A stretch of DNA of 64,000 nucleotides, taken from assembly GCA_937872175.1 (NCBI GenBank), contig CALMPI010000018.1, forward strand, positions 1-64,000, given 5' to 3'. Positions 52,218 to 60,371 of this stretch are shown piece by piece. The first letter of the stretch is position 1; each line of letters begins with the position of its first letter. A model generated the notes under the pieces. That model was not told the origin of the DNA. It searched no databases and saw nothing but the letters and a program-made list of their open reading frames with translations. A program made the position numbers and the translations under genes. This stretch comes from an uncultured Flavobacteriales bacterium (GTDB lineage: Bacteria; Bacteroidota; Bacteroidia; Flavobacteriales_F; PHOS-HE28).

Positions 52218-53911
52218 ACGCCACCGAACCCCGGCTCCGCGTGGGCCTGCTGTGCGACGGTGCCGTGCTGCAGCGCTGGCAGGCCGAATGCCTGCGCCAG
52301 GTGCTGGCCGTGGAGGGGGTGGGGCTGGTGCTCGTGGTGCGCCCGGAGCCGTCAGCCGCCGCGGAGCGGAGCACGTGGCAGCGCCTTCGCCGGCATCCCT
52401 GGCGCATCACCCTGTACCTGCGCTATCGCCGGAGGCACTTCAAGCCTGCGGCCATGGAGCCGGTGGACCTGACCGAACTGCTGCAGGGCGTGCCGGCGAT
52501 CACCTGCGCGGTGGAGAAGCGCGGGCACGGGCAGTACTTCCGTGCGCAGGACCTCGACCGCATCCGTGCGCACCGGCCCGATGTGCTGCTCCGCTTCGGC
52601 TTCAACATCCTGCGCGGCGAGGTGCTGGAGGTGGCCACCCACGGGGTGTGGAGCTTCCACCACGGCGACGAGGAGCACTACCGCGGTGGTCCGCCGGGCT
52701 TCTGGGAGCTGCTGCGCGGCGAACCGGTGATGGGGGCCGTGCTGCAGCGGCTCACCGACAAGCTGGACGGCGGGCGCATCCTGCACAAGGGCTGGTTCGG
52801 CGTGGTGGACCATTCGCTGCGCGAGACGGTGGACACGGTGCTGCGCCACAGCGCCGCCTGGCCGGCCCTGGTGATGCGCCGCGTGCTGGGCGGGGACGCT
52901 GACGCGGCGTTGGGCCGCCAGAGCCCCACCAGCGCGCCGATCCTGCGCTACCCCGCCAACCTCACCTTTCTGCGCTTCCTGTTCGTGCAGCTGCGCAACA
53001 AGCTGCGTTTCCACAAGGCCTCCCTCGCCCGGCACGAGGAGTGGAACATCGGCGTGCTCAACCAGCCCATCCACCGCCTGCTGGAGGAGAAGCCCAGCCT
53101 GAACGTGCGCTGGCTGCCGGCACCCGCCGAGCGCTCCTTCCGCGCCGATCCCTTCGGCTTCACCGACGCCGAGGGGCAGCTGCACGTGCTGTACGAGAAG
53201 TACGACCACGCGCGGGCCAAGGGCGAGATCGCCCGCCTGCGCCCCAAGCGCGACAATGTGCTGAAGCGCTCCCGCACGCTGCTGGACCTGCCCGAGCACC
53301 TCTCCTACCCCTTCGTGCTGACGCATGAAGGCCGCACCTGCGTGATCCCGGAGCAGGCCGCGCGGGGCCGGGTGCAGCTCTACGTGATCGACGACGCGCT
53401 CTCGCGGATGGAGCCCGTGGCCACACTGCTGGAGGAACCGCTCTACGACCCCACCCCGGTGCACTGGAACGGACGATGGTGGCTCTTCGGCACCAAGGCG
53501 CCGCTCACCAACACCGAGCTGTTCCTCTACCACGCCGCGGACCTGCACGGGCCTTACACGCCGCATCCCCTGAACCCGGTGAAGACCGACGTGCGTTCAG
53601 CGCGGCCGGCCGGAACGCCCTTTGTGCACCAAGGCGCGTTGTACCGCCCCGGACAGGACAGCAGCCTCACCTACGGCGGGCGCGTGGTGATGCACCGCGT
53701 GCTGGAATTGAGCCCCACGGCCTTCAGCGAGGAGGCGGTGCGCACGGTGGGCCCCATCACCAACAGCGCCTACTCCAAGGGCCTGCACACGGTGAGCGCC
53801 GTGGGCGATGTGACGCTGGTGGACGGCAAACGCTTCGTGCGGGTGAAGGACAAGGCCGCCCGGGAGCGCACGCGCAAATGGAACGCCCTGCTCGAACGCC
53901 TGCGCCCATGA
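52214..53911 (+). CDS. Formyltransferase-like domain fused to a GINT1-type beta-propeller
   Basis: A 565-residue fusion. Residues ~1-240 look like a methionyl-tRNA/sugar formyltransferase domain: RVGLLCDGAVLQ at the start, LLRFGFNILRGEVL, and HHGDEEHYRGGPPGFWEL with the Asn/His/Asp catalytic set. Residues ~275-560 form repeated blades (RADPFGFTDAEGQLHVLYEKYD, LYDPTPVHWNGRWWLFGT) of the kind found in the N-terminal domain of glucosamine inositolphosphorylceramide transferase 1 and GH43-like propellers. A sugar N-formylating role is inference from the first domain and the neighbours. Overlaps both neighbours by 4 bp. Confidence 0.75.
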   Translation: MNATEPRLRVGLLCDGAVLQRWQAECLRQVLAVEGVGLVLVVRPEPSAAAERSTWQRLRRHPWRITLYLRYRRRHFKPAAMEPVDLTELLQGVPAITCAVEKRGHGQYFRAQDLDRIRAHRPDVLLRFGFNILRGEVLEVATHGVWSFHHGDEEHYRGGPPGFWELLRGEPVMGAVLQRLTDKLDGGRILHKGWFGVVDHSLRETVDTVLRHSAAWPALVMRRVLGGDADAALGRQSPTSAPILRYPANLTFLRFLFVQLRNKLRFHKASLARHEEWNIGVLNQPIHRLLEEKPSLNVRWLPAPAERSFRADPFGFTDAEGQLHVLYEKYDHARAKGEIARLRPKRDNVLKRSRTLLDLPEHLSYPFVLTHEGRTCVIPEQAARGRVQLYVIDDALSRMEPVATLLEEPLYDPTPVHWNGRWWLFGTKAPLTNTELFLYHAADLHGPYTPHPLNPVKTDVRSARPAGTPFVHQGALYRPGQDSSLTYGGRVVMHRVLELSPTAFSEEAVRTVGPITNSAYSKGLHTVSAVGDVTLVDGKRFVRVKDKAARERTRKWNALLERLRP

Positions 53912-55161
53912 TCCGCCCCGCCATCGGTTCGGTGATCGCCCGGGCGTGGACCACGCTCGCCAACCTGCTGGTGATCATGGTGGCCGGCCACCTGCTGGGG
54001 GCGGAGGGCCTGGGGGCCATCAGCCTGGTGGTGCTCGCCATCACCCTCATCCAACTGCTGAACAACGTGGTGGGCGGCGGTGCGCTGGTGCACCTGGTGC
54101 CGCGCGCCCCCCTGCCCTCCCTGCTGCGGCCGGCGTATGGCTGGGCGGTGCTCACCGCCCTGGTCGCCTTCGCCGTGCTGCAGCTGCTTCCACTGGTGCC
54201 CGACGGGCTCTCCGGGCATGTGGTGATGCTCGCCCTCATGCAGTCGTTCTACACCATCCACCTGAACGTGCTGCTGGGCCGCCAGCGCATCGCGGCCTAC
54301 AACCGCATCACCGCGCTGCATGGGCTGGTGCTCCTGGTGGTGTTCGCCGCGTTGGTCCGGATGCCGGGCGGCGCCTCGGTGCTCTCGTACGTGCAGGCCT
54401 CCTATGCCGCCTTCGCCACCACGCTCGGCCTCAGCGCCTGGGCCCTGGTACAGCGCGCGCCGGGCCCTGCGATGCCCTCGGTGGACGGCCTGCTGCGCCG
54501 CATGGTGACGCAGGGCCTGCACGTGCAGGGTGCCAACGCGATGCAGCTGCTCAACTACCGGTTCGCGTACTACCTGATCGAGCACTTCCAGGGGCTGGCC
54601 GCGTTGGGCGTGTACTCCGTGGCCACCCAGCTCGCCGAAGGCGCCTGGCTGGTGCCGCGCAGCCTGGGCATGGTGCTGTACAGCGCGGTGAGCAACGAAC
54701 GCGCCCCGGACCGGCAGCGCGCGCTCACCCTCACGGTGTTCAAGGCCTCGGTGGCGGCCGCGACCGGCGCCCTGCTGGTGGCGCTGCTGCTGCCCGACGC
54801 GGTGTACGCCCTGCTCTTCGGCGCCGAGGTGCACGGGGTGCGCCCGCTGCTGGCCTGTCTGGCACCCGGCATCGTGGCCATGGCCGCCTCGCAGGCCTAC
54901 AGCCACTACTTCAGCGGAGTGGGCCGCAACGTGCACAACGCTGTCGGTTCGGGTCTGGGTCTGGTGGTGACGATCGGTGCCGGCCTGGTCCTGGTGCCCA
55001 CCTGGGGCACGGCGGGCGCGGCGCTGACCGCCTCCCTGGCCTACGCGGTCAACGCCGCGTATCAGAGCTGGCGCTTCATCGGCCTCACCGGTGCGAGCGC
55101 CCGTGATCATTGGCCCGGCCGCGCCGACCTCGACCGGCTGCGGCGCATGGTAGTGCGCTAG
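53908..55161 (+). CDS. Polysaccharide flippase / MOP-family membrane protein (Wzx-like)
   Basis: A 417-residue protein with about twelve TMs, N-terminal basic patch and AGHLLGAEGLGAISLV, typical of oligosaccharide flippases of the MOP superfamily. It should move a lipid-linked glycan across the inner membrane. The start is ATG 53908, overlapping the upstream stop; the longer open frame upstream lies out of frame with the formyltransferase gene and is not coding. It is a shorter Wzx than many and no polymerase is next to it. Confidence 0.82.
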   Translation: MIRPAIGSVIARAWTTLANLLVIMVAGHLLGAEGLGAISLVVLAITLIQLLNNVVGGGALVHLVPRAPLPSLLRPAYGWAVLTALVAFAVLQLLPLVPDGLSGHVVMLALMQSFYTIHLNVLLGRQRIAAYNRITALHGLVLLVVFAALVRMPGGASVLSYVQASYAAFATTLGLSAWALVQRAPGPAMPSVDGLLRRMVTQGLHVQGANAMQLLNYRFAYYLIEHFQGLAALGVYSVATQLAEGAWLVPRSLGMVLYSAVSNERAPDRQRALTLTVFKASVAAATGALLVALLLPDAVYALLFGAEVHGVRPLLACLAPGIVAMAASQAYSHYFSGVGRNVHNAVGSGLGLVVTIGAGLVLVPTWGTAGAALTASLAYAVNAAYQSWRFIGLTGASARDHWPGRADLDRLRRMVVR

Positions 55162-55165
55162 CGGT

Positions 55166-55891
55166 TCACGCCAGTTCCATCACATCGCGCACGCCCGGCG
55201 CGCGCTGCACGGTGAAGCCTTCACCATAGGCCGCATGGATGATGCGCCCCATCGCCCGGTGCCGCCCCTCCAGGAAGGGCAGGAACTCGCGCGTGGCGAT
55301 CGGGCTCTCCGGCTCGGTGCTGGTGGGGTCGTAGAACTGCGAGCGGAAGCACATCAGCGCCTCCATCTTGCGGTCCCAGAAGGGCGTGATGTCCACCACG
55401 AGATCGGGGTCGACCCAATTGTCCTGCACGCAGTGCAGCAGGGTGACCGGTCGCCAGGGCTCCTGCGGCCGGCCACTGAAGATGGTGTCGATCCGCCGCA
55501 GGCCGCTGAGGAAGGCGGCCTCGCGCACCAGATCGGCACCACGGCCGTGATCGGGATGCCGGTCGCGCACCGCGTTGGTGATCACCACGCGCGGCCGGTG
55601 CAGCCGCAGCACGGTGACGACCTTCAGCAGCACCTCGCGCTCCGAGCGGAAGAAGCCGTCGGGCAGGCCGAGGTCGTAGCGGAACCGCGCCCCGATCACC
55701 TGCATGGCCGCCTCGGCCTCCTGCCGGCGAAGGGTGGCGCTGCCGCGCGTGCCCAGCTCACCGGCCGTCAGCTCCACCAGGCCCACGCTGTGGCCCAGCT
55801 CGATCTGACGCATGAGCGTGCCTGCGCACGAGATCTCCGCATCATCGGGATGTGCCGTGATGCATAGGATGTCCACCGGTCCGCCGTGCAT
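55166..55891 (-). CDS. bshB1: Bacillithiol biosynthesis deacetylase BshB1 (PIG-L/LmbE family)
   Basis: A 241-residue zinc deacetylase that removes acetyl from GlcNAc-malate. It has AHPDDAE (His14, Asp16, Asp17), GELGTRGSA, DRHPDHGRGADLV and FVD-type residues near ITPFWDRKMEALMCFRSQF, the BshB1 signature. Other bacillithiol genes (bshA, bshC) are not in the window. It matches a thiol-redox theme with the DinB-type protein, peroxiredoxin and peroxidases. It converges on the flippase gene with 4 bp between stops. Confidence 0.9.
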   Translation of the reverse strand: MHGGPVDILCITAHPDDAEISCAGTLMRQIELGHSVGLVELTAGELGTRGSATLRRQEAEAAMQVIGARFRYDLGLPDGFFRSEREVLLKVVTVLRLHRPRVVITNAVRDRHPDHGRGADLVREAAFLSGLRRIDTIFSGRPQEPWRPVTLLHCVQDNWVDPDLVVDITPFWDRKMEALMCFRSQFYDPTSTEPESPIATREFLPFLEGRHRAMGRIIHAAYGEGFTVQRAPGVRDVMELA

Positions 55892-55898
55892 GATGCCG

Positions 55899-55906
55899 CA
55901 AAGATG
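55899..55906 (-). promoter_or_regulatory. -7 box CATCTTTG of bshB1
   Basis: One mismatch from TANNTTTG, 7 nt before the ATG at 55891. Confidence 0.55.
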
Positions 55907-55933
55907 ATCGGTCGACGGCCGTCGTGAACGCGC

Positions 55934-56518
55934 TCAATCCTCCACCCACGCCAGCACCGCCGGGTCCAGCGGGCTCACACTGCTGGGGAGCTCCTTCTGC
56001 AGCACGCCCTGTTCGTCGATGAGGAACTTGTGGAAGTTCCACTTCACCTCCGCATCGAGCACCCCGTTCGCGTCGCTGCGCGTGAGCCACCGGTACACCG
56101 GATGCTGGTCGGCGCCCGTGGTCCGCACCTTGCTCATCATCGGGAAGGTGACGCCGTAGTTCTTCGAGCAGAAGGTCGCGATATCCGCCTCCGCGCCGGG
56201 CTCCTGCCCGCCGAAGTCGTTGCTGGGGAAGCCCAGCACCACGAGACCCTTGTCCTTGTGCGTGGCGTAGAGCTCCTGCAGTTCGGCGTACTGCGGCGTG
56301 TAGCCGCACTCACTGGCGGTGTTCACGATGAGCACCTTGTGCCCCTTGAGCTGTTCGAAAGAGAACGGCCGGCCATCGATGGTGGTGGCCGAAAGCGTGT
56401 GGAAGGAGGGCATGGTCACGGAAGCTTGCGGGGCGGTGGGCGCAGTGGACGTGGTGGCCTCTGGAGGAGCGCCGCAGGCCAGCAACCCGAGGAGCAGCAG
56501 CGGCAGCGGACGGTTCAC
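55934..56518 (-). CDS. Glutathione peroxidase-family lipoprotein, downstream copy
   Basis: A 194-residue peroxidase with a lipoprotein signal (lipobox LLAC, Cys15) and a Thr/Ala/Pro-rich linker. The fold has NTASECGYTPQY (peroxidatic Cys71), GFPSNDFGGQEPG and WNFHKFLIDEQG, all GPx signatures with Cys in place of selenocysteine. The GTG start overlaps the upstream copy's stop (GTGA), so the two are translated together. Predicted location: periplasmic side of a membrane. Thioredoxin or another thiol is the likely reductant of Cys-type GPx. Confidence 0.88.
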   Translation of the reverse strand: MNRPLPLLLLGLLACGAPPEATTSTAPTAPQASVTMPSFHTLSATTIDGRPFSFEQLKGHKVLIVNTASECGYTPQYAELQELYATHKDKGLVVLGFPSNDFGGQEPGAEADIATFCSKNYGVTFPMMSKVRTTGADQHPVYRWLTRSDANGVLDAEVKWNFHKFLIDEQGVLQKELPSSVSPLDPAVLAWVED

Positions 56519-57087
56519 AGGTTGGCGTCGATGAGGGTGGTGATGGACGGATCGAGCGGGTCGGTGCCGGGATCGAACACGCCGATCAGGCGCCCCTGGC
56601 CGTCCACGAGGTACTTCTGGAAGTTCCACTTCACCTTGCTGTCCAGGGCCCCGTTGAGGTCCTTGCGGGTGAGCCACTGATAGACGGGGTCGCGCTCGTC
56701 GCCCTTCACCTGCACCTTGCTCATCATGGGAAAGGTGACCCCGTAGTTCTTCGTGCAGAACGCGGCGATCTCGGCGTTGTCGCCGGGCTCCTGCCGCATG
56801 AAGTCGTTGCTGGGGAAGCCGAGGATCACCAGACCCTTCGCCTCGTAGCGGGTGTGGAGCTCCTGCAACTTGGCGTACTGCGGCGTGTGGCCGCAGCGGC
56901 TGGCGGTGTTGACGATGAGCACGGGATGGCCCTTGTAGGCCGACAGGTCGACCGGTGCGCCCGCGATGTCGGTGGCCTTCAGCGCATGGAAGGGCGCCAC
57001 CGGGGCCACGGGCGCGATGGGGCCCTGGGCCCGGCCGCAGCCGAAGAGGGAGAGCAGGAACATACCGGAGAAGAGGGTTCGGAGCAT
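56515..57087 (-). CDS. Glutathione peroxidase-family lipoprotein, upstream copy
   Basis: A 190-residue paralogue of the next gene: lipobox LFGC (Cys17), NTASRCGHTPQY (peroxidatic Cys65), GFPSNDFMRQEPG, WNFQKYLVDGQG. The tandem pair probably arose by duplication, and both copies kept their active-site residues. A -7 box ends 5 nt before the ATG. Confidence 0.88.
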   Translation of the reverse strand: MLRTLFSGMFLLSLFGCGRAQGPIAPVAPVAPFHALKATDIAGAPVDLSAYKGHPVLIVNTASRCGHTPQYAKLQELHTRYEAKGLVILGFPSNDFMRQEPGDNAEIAAFCTKNYGVTFPMMSKVQVKGDERDPVYQWLTRKDLNGALDSKVKWNFQKYLVDGQGRLIGVFDPGTDPLDPSITTLIDANL

Positions 57088-57092
57088 GGTGG

Positions 57093-57100
57093 CAAAGGAA
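57093..57100 (-). promoter_or_regulatory. -7 box TTCCTTTG of the peroxidase pair
   Basis: One mismatch from TANNTTTG, ending 5 nt before the ATG at 57087; the same box as in front of the DUF1295 gene. Confidence 0.6.
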
Positions 57101-57139
57101 CACGCGAAGGTCGGGATCGTTCGCGGTGACGGCCGTAGG

Positions 57140-57147
57140 TACCTTTC
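57140..57147 (+). promoter_or_regulatory. -7 box TACCTTTC of the secreted unknown protein
   Basis: One mismatch from TANNTTTG, 38 nt before the ATG at 57186. Confidence 0.45.
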
Positions 57148-57185
57148 GGCCGACCTTCTGCGTAGGAAGGTGCCGATCGATCCCC

Positions 57186-58016
57186 ATGAGGTCCCTCTTC
57201 ACCCTCCTCGCGGCGTGCTGCGTGCTCGCCCTTCATGCACAGCAACAGGTCCGGATCACCCGATGGGACGCGATCCGCACCGGCAACGACCTCATCAAAG
57301 GCCGCGCGGCCAAGGCCGCCCTGCAGGCCACCGGACTGCCAGACGACCAGCAGGCCCTGGTGGTGACCAACAGCGGCGCGCAGTTCTGGCCGGTCTCGTT
57401 GATGAACGACAGCGCGCGGCAGGCCAGCGCCCCCTACATCGGGAACTACGTGGCCTACCGCATGTTCAGCTTCCACGAGGACACGGTGCCCTTCACGGTG
57501 GTGATGATCCCCGCCAAGGACAACATCCACATGCCGGAGGACCTGCGCCCCACGGCCGACCTCTTCCTGGCCGTGGCCGATGCCGGTCTGGCCGATGCGG
57601 CACCGGCGCGTCAGCGCCCGGAGATCAGCCGAGGTCCCCGGTGGAAGGACCGCGACCAGGCCGTGATCCTGAAGCCGGCCGAGGTGTACGCCACCTACGA
57701 CCTGGGCGCCGATGCCGTGGCGCGGCAGGCGCTCTCCGACGCCGGCATGAGCATTCCGGAGATCGAGGCCGTCGCGTTCCGCAGCCACGAGCGCAACTGG
57801 CCGGACGGCATCGACACCTACGAGGAACGCAGCGCGCTCATCAGCCAGTTCGGCAAGTACAAAGCCTTCGTGGGCGCGGCCTGGGACGACAAGGTGGTCC
57901 TCATCGTGCCGGTGGAGAAGAACCGGTCCATGCCCAAGCTGATGCGGCCCTACGTGGACATCTATCTGGTCTACGCCAAGAGCGCCGTGTCGGTGAAGGC
58001 CAAGCGCCGCAAGTGA
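57186..58016 (+). CDS. Secreted protein of unknown function with an internal duplication
   Basis: A 276-residue protein with a signal peptide (1-19, ending LALHAQ). The two halves resemble each other: PFTVVMIPAKDNIHMPEDLR then PTADLFLAV near residues 98-125, and VLIVPVEKNRSMPKLMRPYV then DIYLVY near 238-265. This points to an old tandem duplication of a ~120-residue unit. I do not recognise the family. It is upstream of ccmB with 30 bp between, but ccmB has its own promoter. Confidence 0.75.
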   Translation: MRSLFTLLAACCVLALHAQQQVRITRWDAIRTGNDLIKGRAAKAALQATGLPDDQQALVVTNSGAQFWPVSLMNDSARQASAPYIGNYVAYRMFSFHEDTVPFTVVMIPAKDNIHMPEDLRPTADLFLAVADAGLADAAPARQRPEISRGPRWKDRDQAVILKPAEVYATYDLGADAVARQALSDAGMSIPEIEAVAFRSHERNWPDGIDTYEERSALISQFGKYKAFVGAAWDDKVVLIVPVEKNRSMPKLMRPYVDIYLVYAKSAVSVKAKRRK

Positions 58017-58031
58017 TCGCCGCGCTGCGGG

Positions 58032-58039
58032 TAGCTTTG
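58032..58039 (+). promoter_or_regulatory. -7 box TAGCTTTG of the ccm operon
   Basis: Exact TANNTTTG match, ending 7 nt before the ccmB ATG at 58047. Confidence 0.68.
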
Positions 58040-58046
58040 GCCCCGC

Positions 58047-58715
58047 ATGCGCCCCTCGGAGATCGCCGCCATCATAAGGCTGGAGCTCGCCCTTGACCTG
58101 CGGCAGCGCGCCGCGTGGGCGGGGCTTCTGCTTTACTCGGTCGGCGCCTGTTACATCGGCTTCCTGGCCCTGCGCAGCGGCACCACCACACCGGTGTGGA
58201 ACGCCCTGTTGTGGATCATCCTGCTCTTCGCGGCGTTCAACACCCTTACGCGCGCCTTTCAGCGCGAGGACGCGGGGCGCCAGCTCTACCTGCACACCCT
58301 GGCCGACCCGCGCAGCGTGGTGATCGCGCGCACCCTCTACAGCATGGGCCTGATGCTGGCCCTCGCCCTGGTCACCGTGGCGGTGTACGTCCTGCTCCTG
58401 GGCGACCACGCGTTGCGTGAGGCCGACGTGGCGCTCTTCCTGCTCACCGTCGCCCTGGGCGGCACCGGCTTCGCCGCGGTGCTCACGCTCATCTCGGCCA
58501 TCGCCGCGCGGGCCGGCAACGGCGTGGGGCTCACCGCCGTGCTGGGCCTGCCCCTGGTGCTGCCCCTGCTCCTCAGCGCCCTGCGCGCCAGCAAGCTCGC
58601 CCTCGACGGCATCGGCCTCAACGTCACCGGCACCTACCTGCTGTGGTTGCTGCTGATCGACGCGCTCACCGTGGCCCTCGCCTACCTGCTGTTCCCCTAC
58701 CTTTGGCGCGACTGA
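58047..58715 (+). CDS. ccmB: Heme exporter permease CcmB
   Basis: A 222-residue protein with six TMs. It shows the CcmB pattern LELALDLRQRAAWAG near the start, NTLTRAFQREDAGRQLYLHTLADPRS in the first loop, and LPLVLPLLLSALRASKLAL. It is part of the CcmABC complex that provides heme for cytochrome c; the ATPase CcmA is not in the window. First gene of the operon; the next ATG overlaps its stop by one base (TGATG). Confidence 0.9.
   Translation: MRPSEIAAIIRLELALDLRQRAAWAGLLLYSVGACYIGFLALRSGTTTPVWNALLWIILLFAAFNTLTRAFQREDAGRQLYLHTLADPRSVVIARTLYSMGLMLALALVTVAVYVLLLGDHALREADVALFLLTVALGGTGFAAVLTLISAIAARAGNGVGLTAVLGLPLVLPLLLSALRASKLALDGIGLNVTGTYLLWLLLIDALTVALAYLLFPYLWRD
58698..58705 (+). promoter_or_regulatory. 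Internal -7 box TACCTTTG before ccmC
   Basis: Exact consensus inside the last codons of ccmB, ending 9 nt before the ccmC ATG. It could give a second, near-leaderless transcript; it also encodes Tyr-Leu-Trp of CcmB, so it may be chance. Confidence 0.4.
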
Positions 58716-59731
58716 TGAGGCATTGGTGGAAGGCCCTGGGCATCGCGCTGCTGCTGGCCGTGGTGGGCTTCGGCCTCGGGGTCGACCTCGCCCCCGCCCT
58801 GGTGCATGTGGACCGTGACCGGATCGCCCCCGGCCCGGTCGACCTGCGCATCACCACCTACCGCACCGAACTGAGCCCCGACGCCCCGCCGCAGGTGTGG
58901 ATCAGCAATGATGGACAGCGCGTGTGCGCCACCCGGGTCGCGGTGAACGACCCCACGCACCTCACCGCCTCCGTGGACGTGCCGGCCGGGCTCCGCGCCG
59001 ACCTCACCCACCTGGTGGTGCTGCCTGCCGGGGGCGACACGCTGGCCTTGCTCGATGCCTTCTGGACCGAAGGCCGGGGCGAAGGCATCGCGGACAGCCC
59101 CTGCCCGCCCGCCGCAGGCCGCGCGCAGGCACCGGGCTTCCGGTTCCCCAACCGCAGCCTGCTCACCGAGAGCATCCGCAACCTCTTCTTCCACGTGCCC
59201 ATGTGGTTCACCATGATGCTGCTGATGACCATCTCGGTGGTGATGAGCCTGCGGCACCTGCGCACCGGCTCGCTGGACCACGACGGCGCCGCGCTCGCCG
59301 CCGTGCACGTCGGCCTGCTCTTCGCCGTGCTCGGTCTGATCACCGGCAGCATCTGGGCGCGGGTCACCTGGGGCGGATGGTGGACCAGCGACACCAAGCT
59401 CAACGGCGCGGCCGTCACCACCCTGGTGTACGCCGCCTACCTGGTGTTGCGCGGTTCGGTGAGCGACCCGCACAAGGCCGCACGCCTCGCCGCCGTCTAC
59501 AACATCTTCGCCTACGTGCTGATGATGGTCTTCCTGATGGTACTGCCGCGCCTGAGCGATTCGCTGCATCCGGGCAACGGCGGCAACCCGGCCTTCAACC
59601 AATACGACCTGGACGACCGGCTGCGGCTGGTGTTCTATCCCGCGGTGCTCGGCTGGATGCTGCTGGGCACCTGGGCCTGGACCCTGGCGCGCCGCCTGGA
59701 CCGTCTGCAACGCCTCCACGACCATGCGTGA
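58715..59731 (+). CDS. ccmC: Heme-handling protein CcmC (CcsA-like)
   Basis: A 338-residue membrane protein. After an N-terminal TM there is an added periplasmic beta region (~30-150) not found in the E. coli protein (~245 residues), then six TMs with the WWD-type heme motif TWGGWWTSDTKL (~218-229) and flanking histidines (FFHVPMWFTMM). It passes heme to CcmE. Start 58715 overlaps the ccmB stop; an upstream in-frame start would add unsupported residues within ccmB. Confidence 0.88.
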   Translation: MRHWWKALGIALLLAVVGFGLGVDLAPALVHVDRDRIAPGPVDLRITTYRTELSPDAPPQVWISNDGQRVCATRVAVNDPTHLTASVDVPAGLRADLTHLVVLPAGGDTLALLDAFWTEGRGEGIADSPCPPAAGRAQAPGFRFPNRSLLTESIRNLFFHVPMWFTMMLLMTISVVMSLRHLRTGSLDHDGAALAAVHVGLLFAVLGLITGSIWARVTWGGWWTSDTKLNGAAVTTLVYAAYLVLRGSVSDPHKAARLAAVYNIFAYVLMMVFLMVLPRLSDSLHPGNGGNPAFNQYDLDDRLRLVFYPAVLGWMLLGTWAWTLARRLDRLQRLHDHA

Positions 59732-59960
59732 CCGACGCCTGACGCTGCTGTTCGTCGCCGCCCTCTTCCCGCTGGGTACCTTTGCCGCCGGTGAAGCGCC
59801 TTCCTGGCTGGCCGACACCCTGTACGGTTCGGGCCGCATGCACGCCGTGATCGCCGTGGTGGCGGTGGTGCTGCTGGGCCTGGCCGGATGGATGGCCGCC
59901 TTCGACCGACGCCTCACCCGCCTGGAACGCCAACGCCGCGAACCCCACCGCGACGCATGA
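59724..59960 (+). CDS. ccmD: CcmD-like small membrane protein
   Basis: A 78-residue protein with an N-terminal signal-like segment, a short outer part (~24-35), one TM (~42-60), and a basic tail (RRLTRLERQRRE) typical of CcmD. It stabilises the CcmABC-CcmE interaction. It overlaps ccmC by 8 bp and ccmE by 4 bp. Confidence 0.75.
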   Translation: MRDRRLTLLFVAALFPLGTFAAGEAPSWLADTLYGSGRMHAVIAVVAVVLLGLAGWMAAFDRRLTRLERQRREPHRDA

Positions 59961-60346
59961 AACGAAGCCACCTCATCGCCATCGCCATCATCGCCGTGGC
60001 CATCGCCGCCCTCATCGGCTCCCTGAACGACAGCAGCACCTATGCCGACCTCGACGAGGCCCTGGCGAACCCGGGAAGGGAATATCACGTGGTGGGCGTG
60101 CTGGACCGCAGCCAGGATATCGTCTACGAACCCAGCGTGAACGCCAGCCTCACGGAGTTCACCATGCAGGACCTGCAGGGGCGCAGCTGCCGCGTGAAGC
60201 TGGCCAAGGCCAAGCCGCAGGACTTCGAGCGCAGCGAACGCCTGGTGCTCATCGGTGAGGCCACCGAGGGCGGCGAGTTCCACGCCACCGACATGCTGAT
60301 GAAGTGCCCCAGCAAGTACAACGAACAGAACCAGGTGGGCGTGTAG
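59957..60346 (+). CDS. ccmE: Cytochrome c maturation protein CcmE, CxxxY type
   Basis: A 129-residue heme chaperone with one TM (~5-22) and the OB-fold beta barrel (REYHVVGVLDRSQ, RVKLAKAKPQDFERSERLVLIGEA). The heme-attachment motif of classical CcmE is HxxxY; here the matching place holds C117-P-S-K-Y121, i.e. CxxxY, with no histidine. That variant is known from the system I* cytochrome c route of archaea and some anaerobes. It is placed correctly between ccmD and ccmF. Confidence 0.88.
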   Translation: MKRSHLIAIAIIAVAIAALIGSLNDSSTYADLDEALANPGREYHVVGVLDRSQDIVYEPSVNASLTEFTMQDLQGRSCRVKLAKAKPQDFERSERLVLIGEATEGGEFHATDMLMKCPSKYNEQNQVGV

Positions 60347-60371
60347 CCCTGCTGGAGCGGGAGGCACTTCG

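Noticed and set aside
53476-53907. Long upstream extension of the flippase gene
   Set aside because: It lies within the formyltransferase gene in another frame; the ATG at 53908 with ATGA overlap begins the first hydrophobic segment.
55934-57087. Selenocysteine in the glutathione peroxidases
   Set aside because: The active-site codon is a cysteine codon in both copies, with no in-frame TGA.
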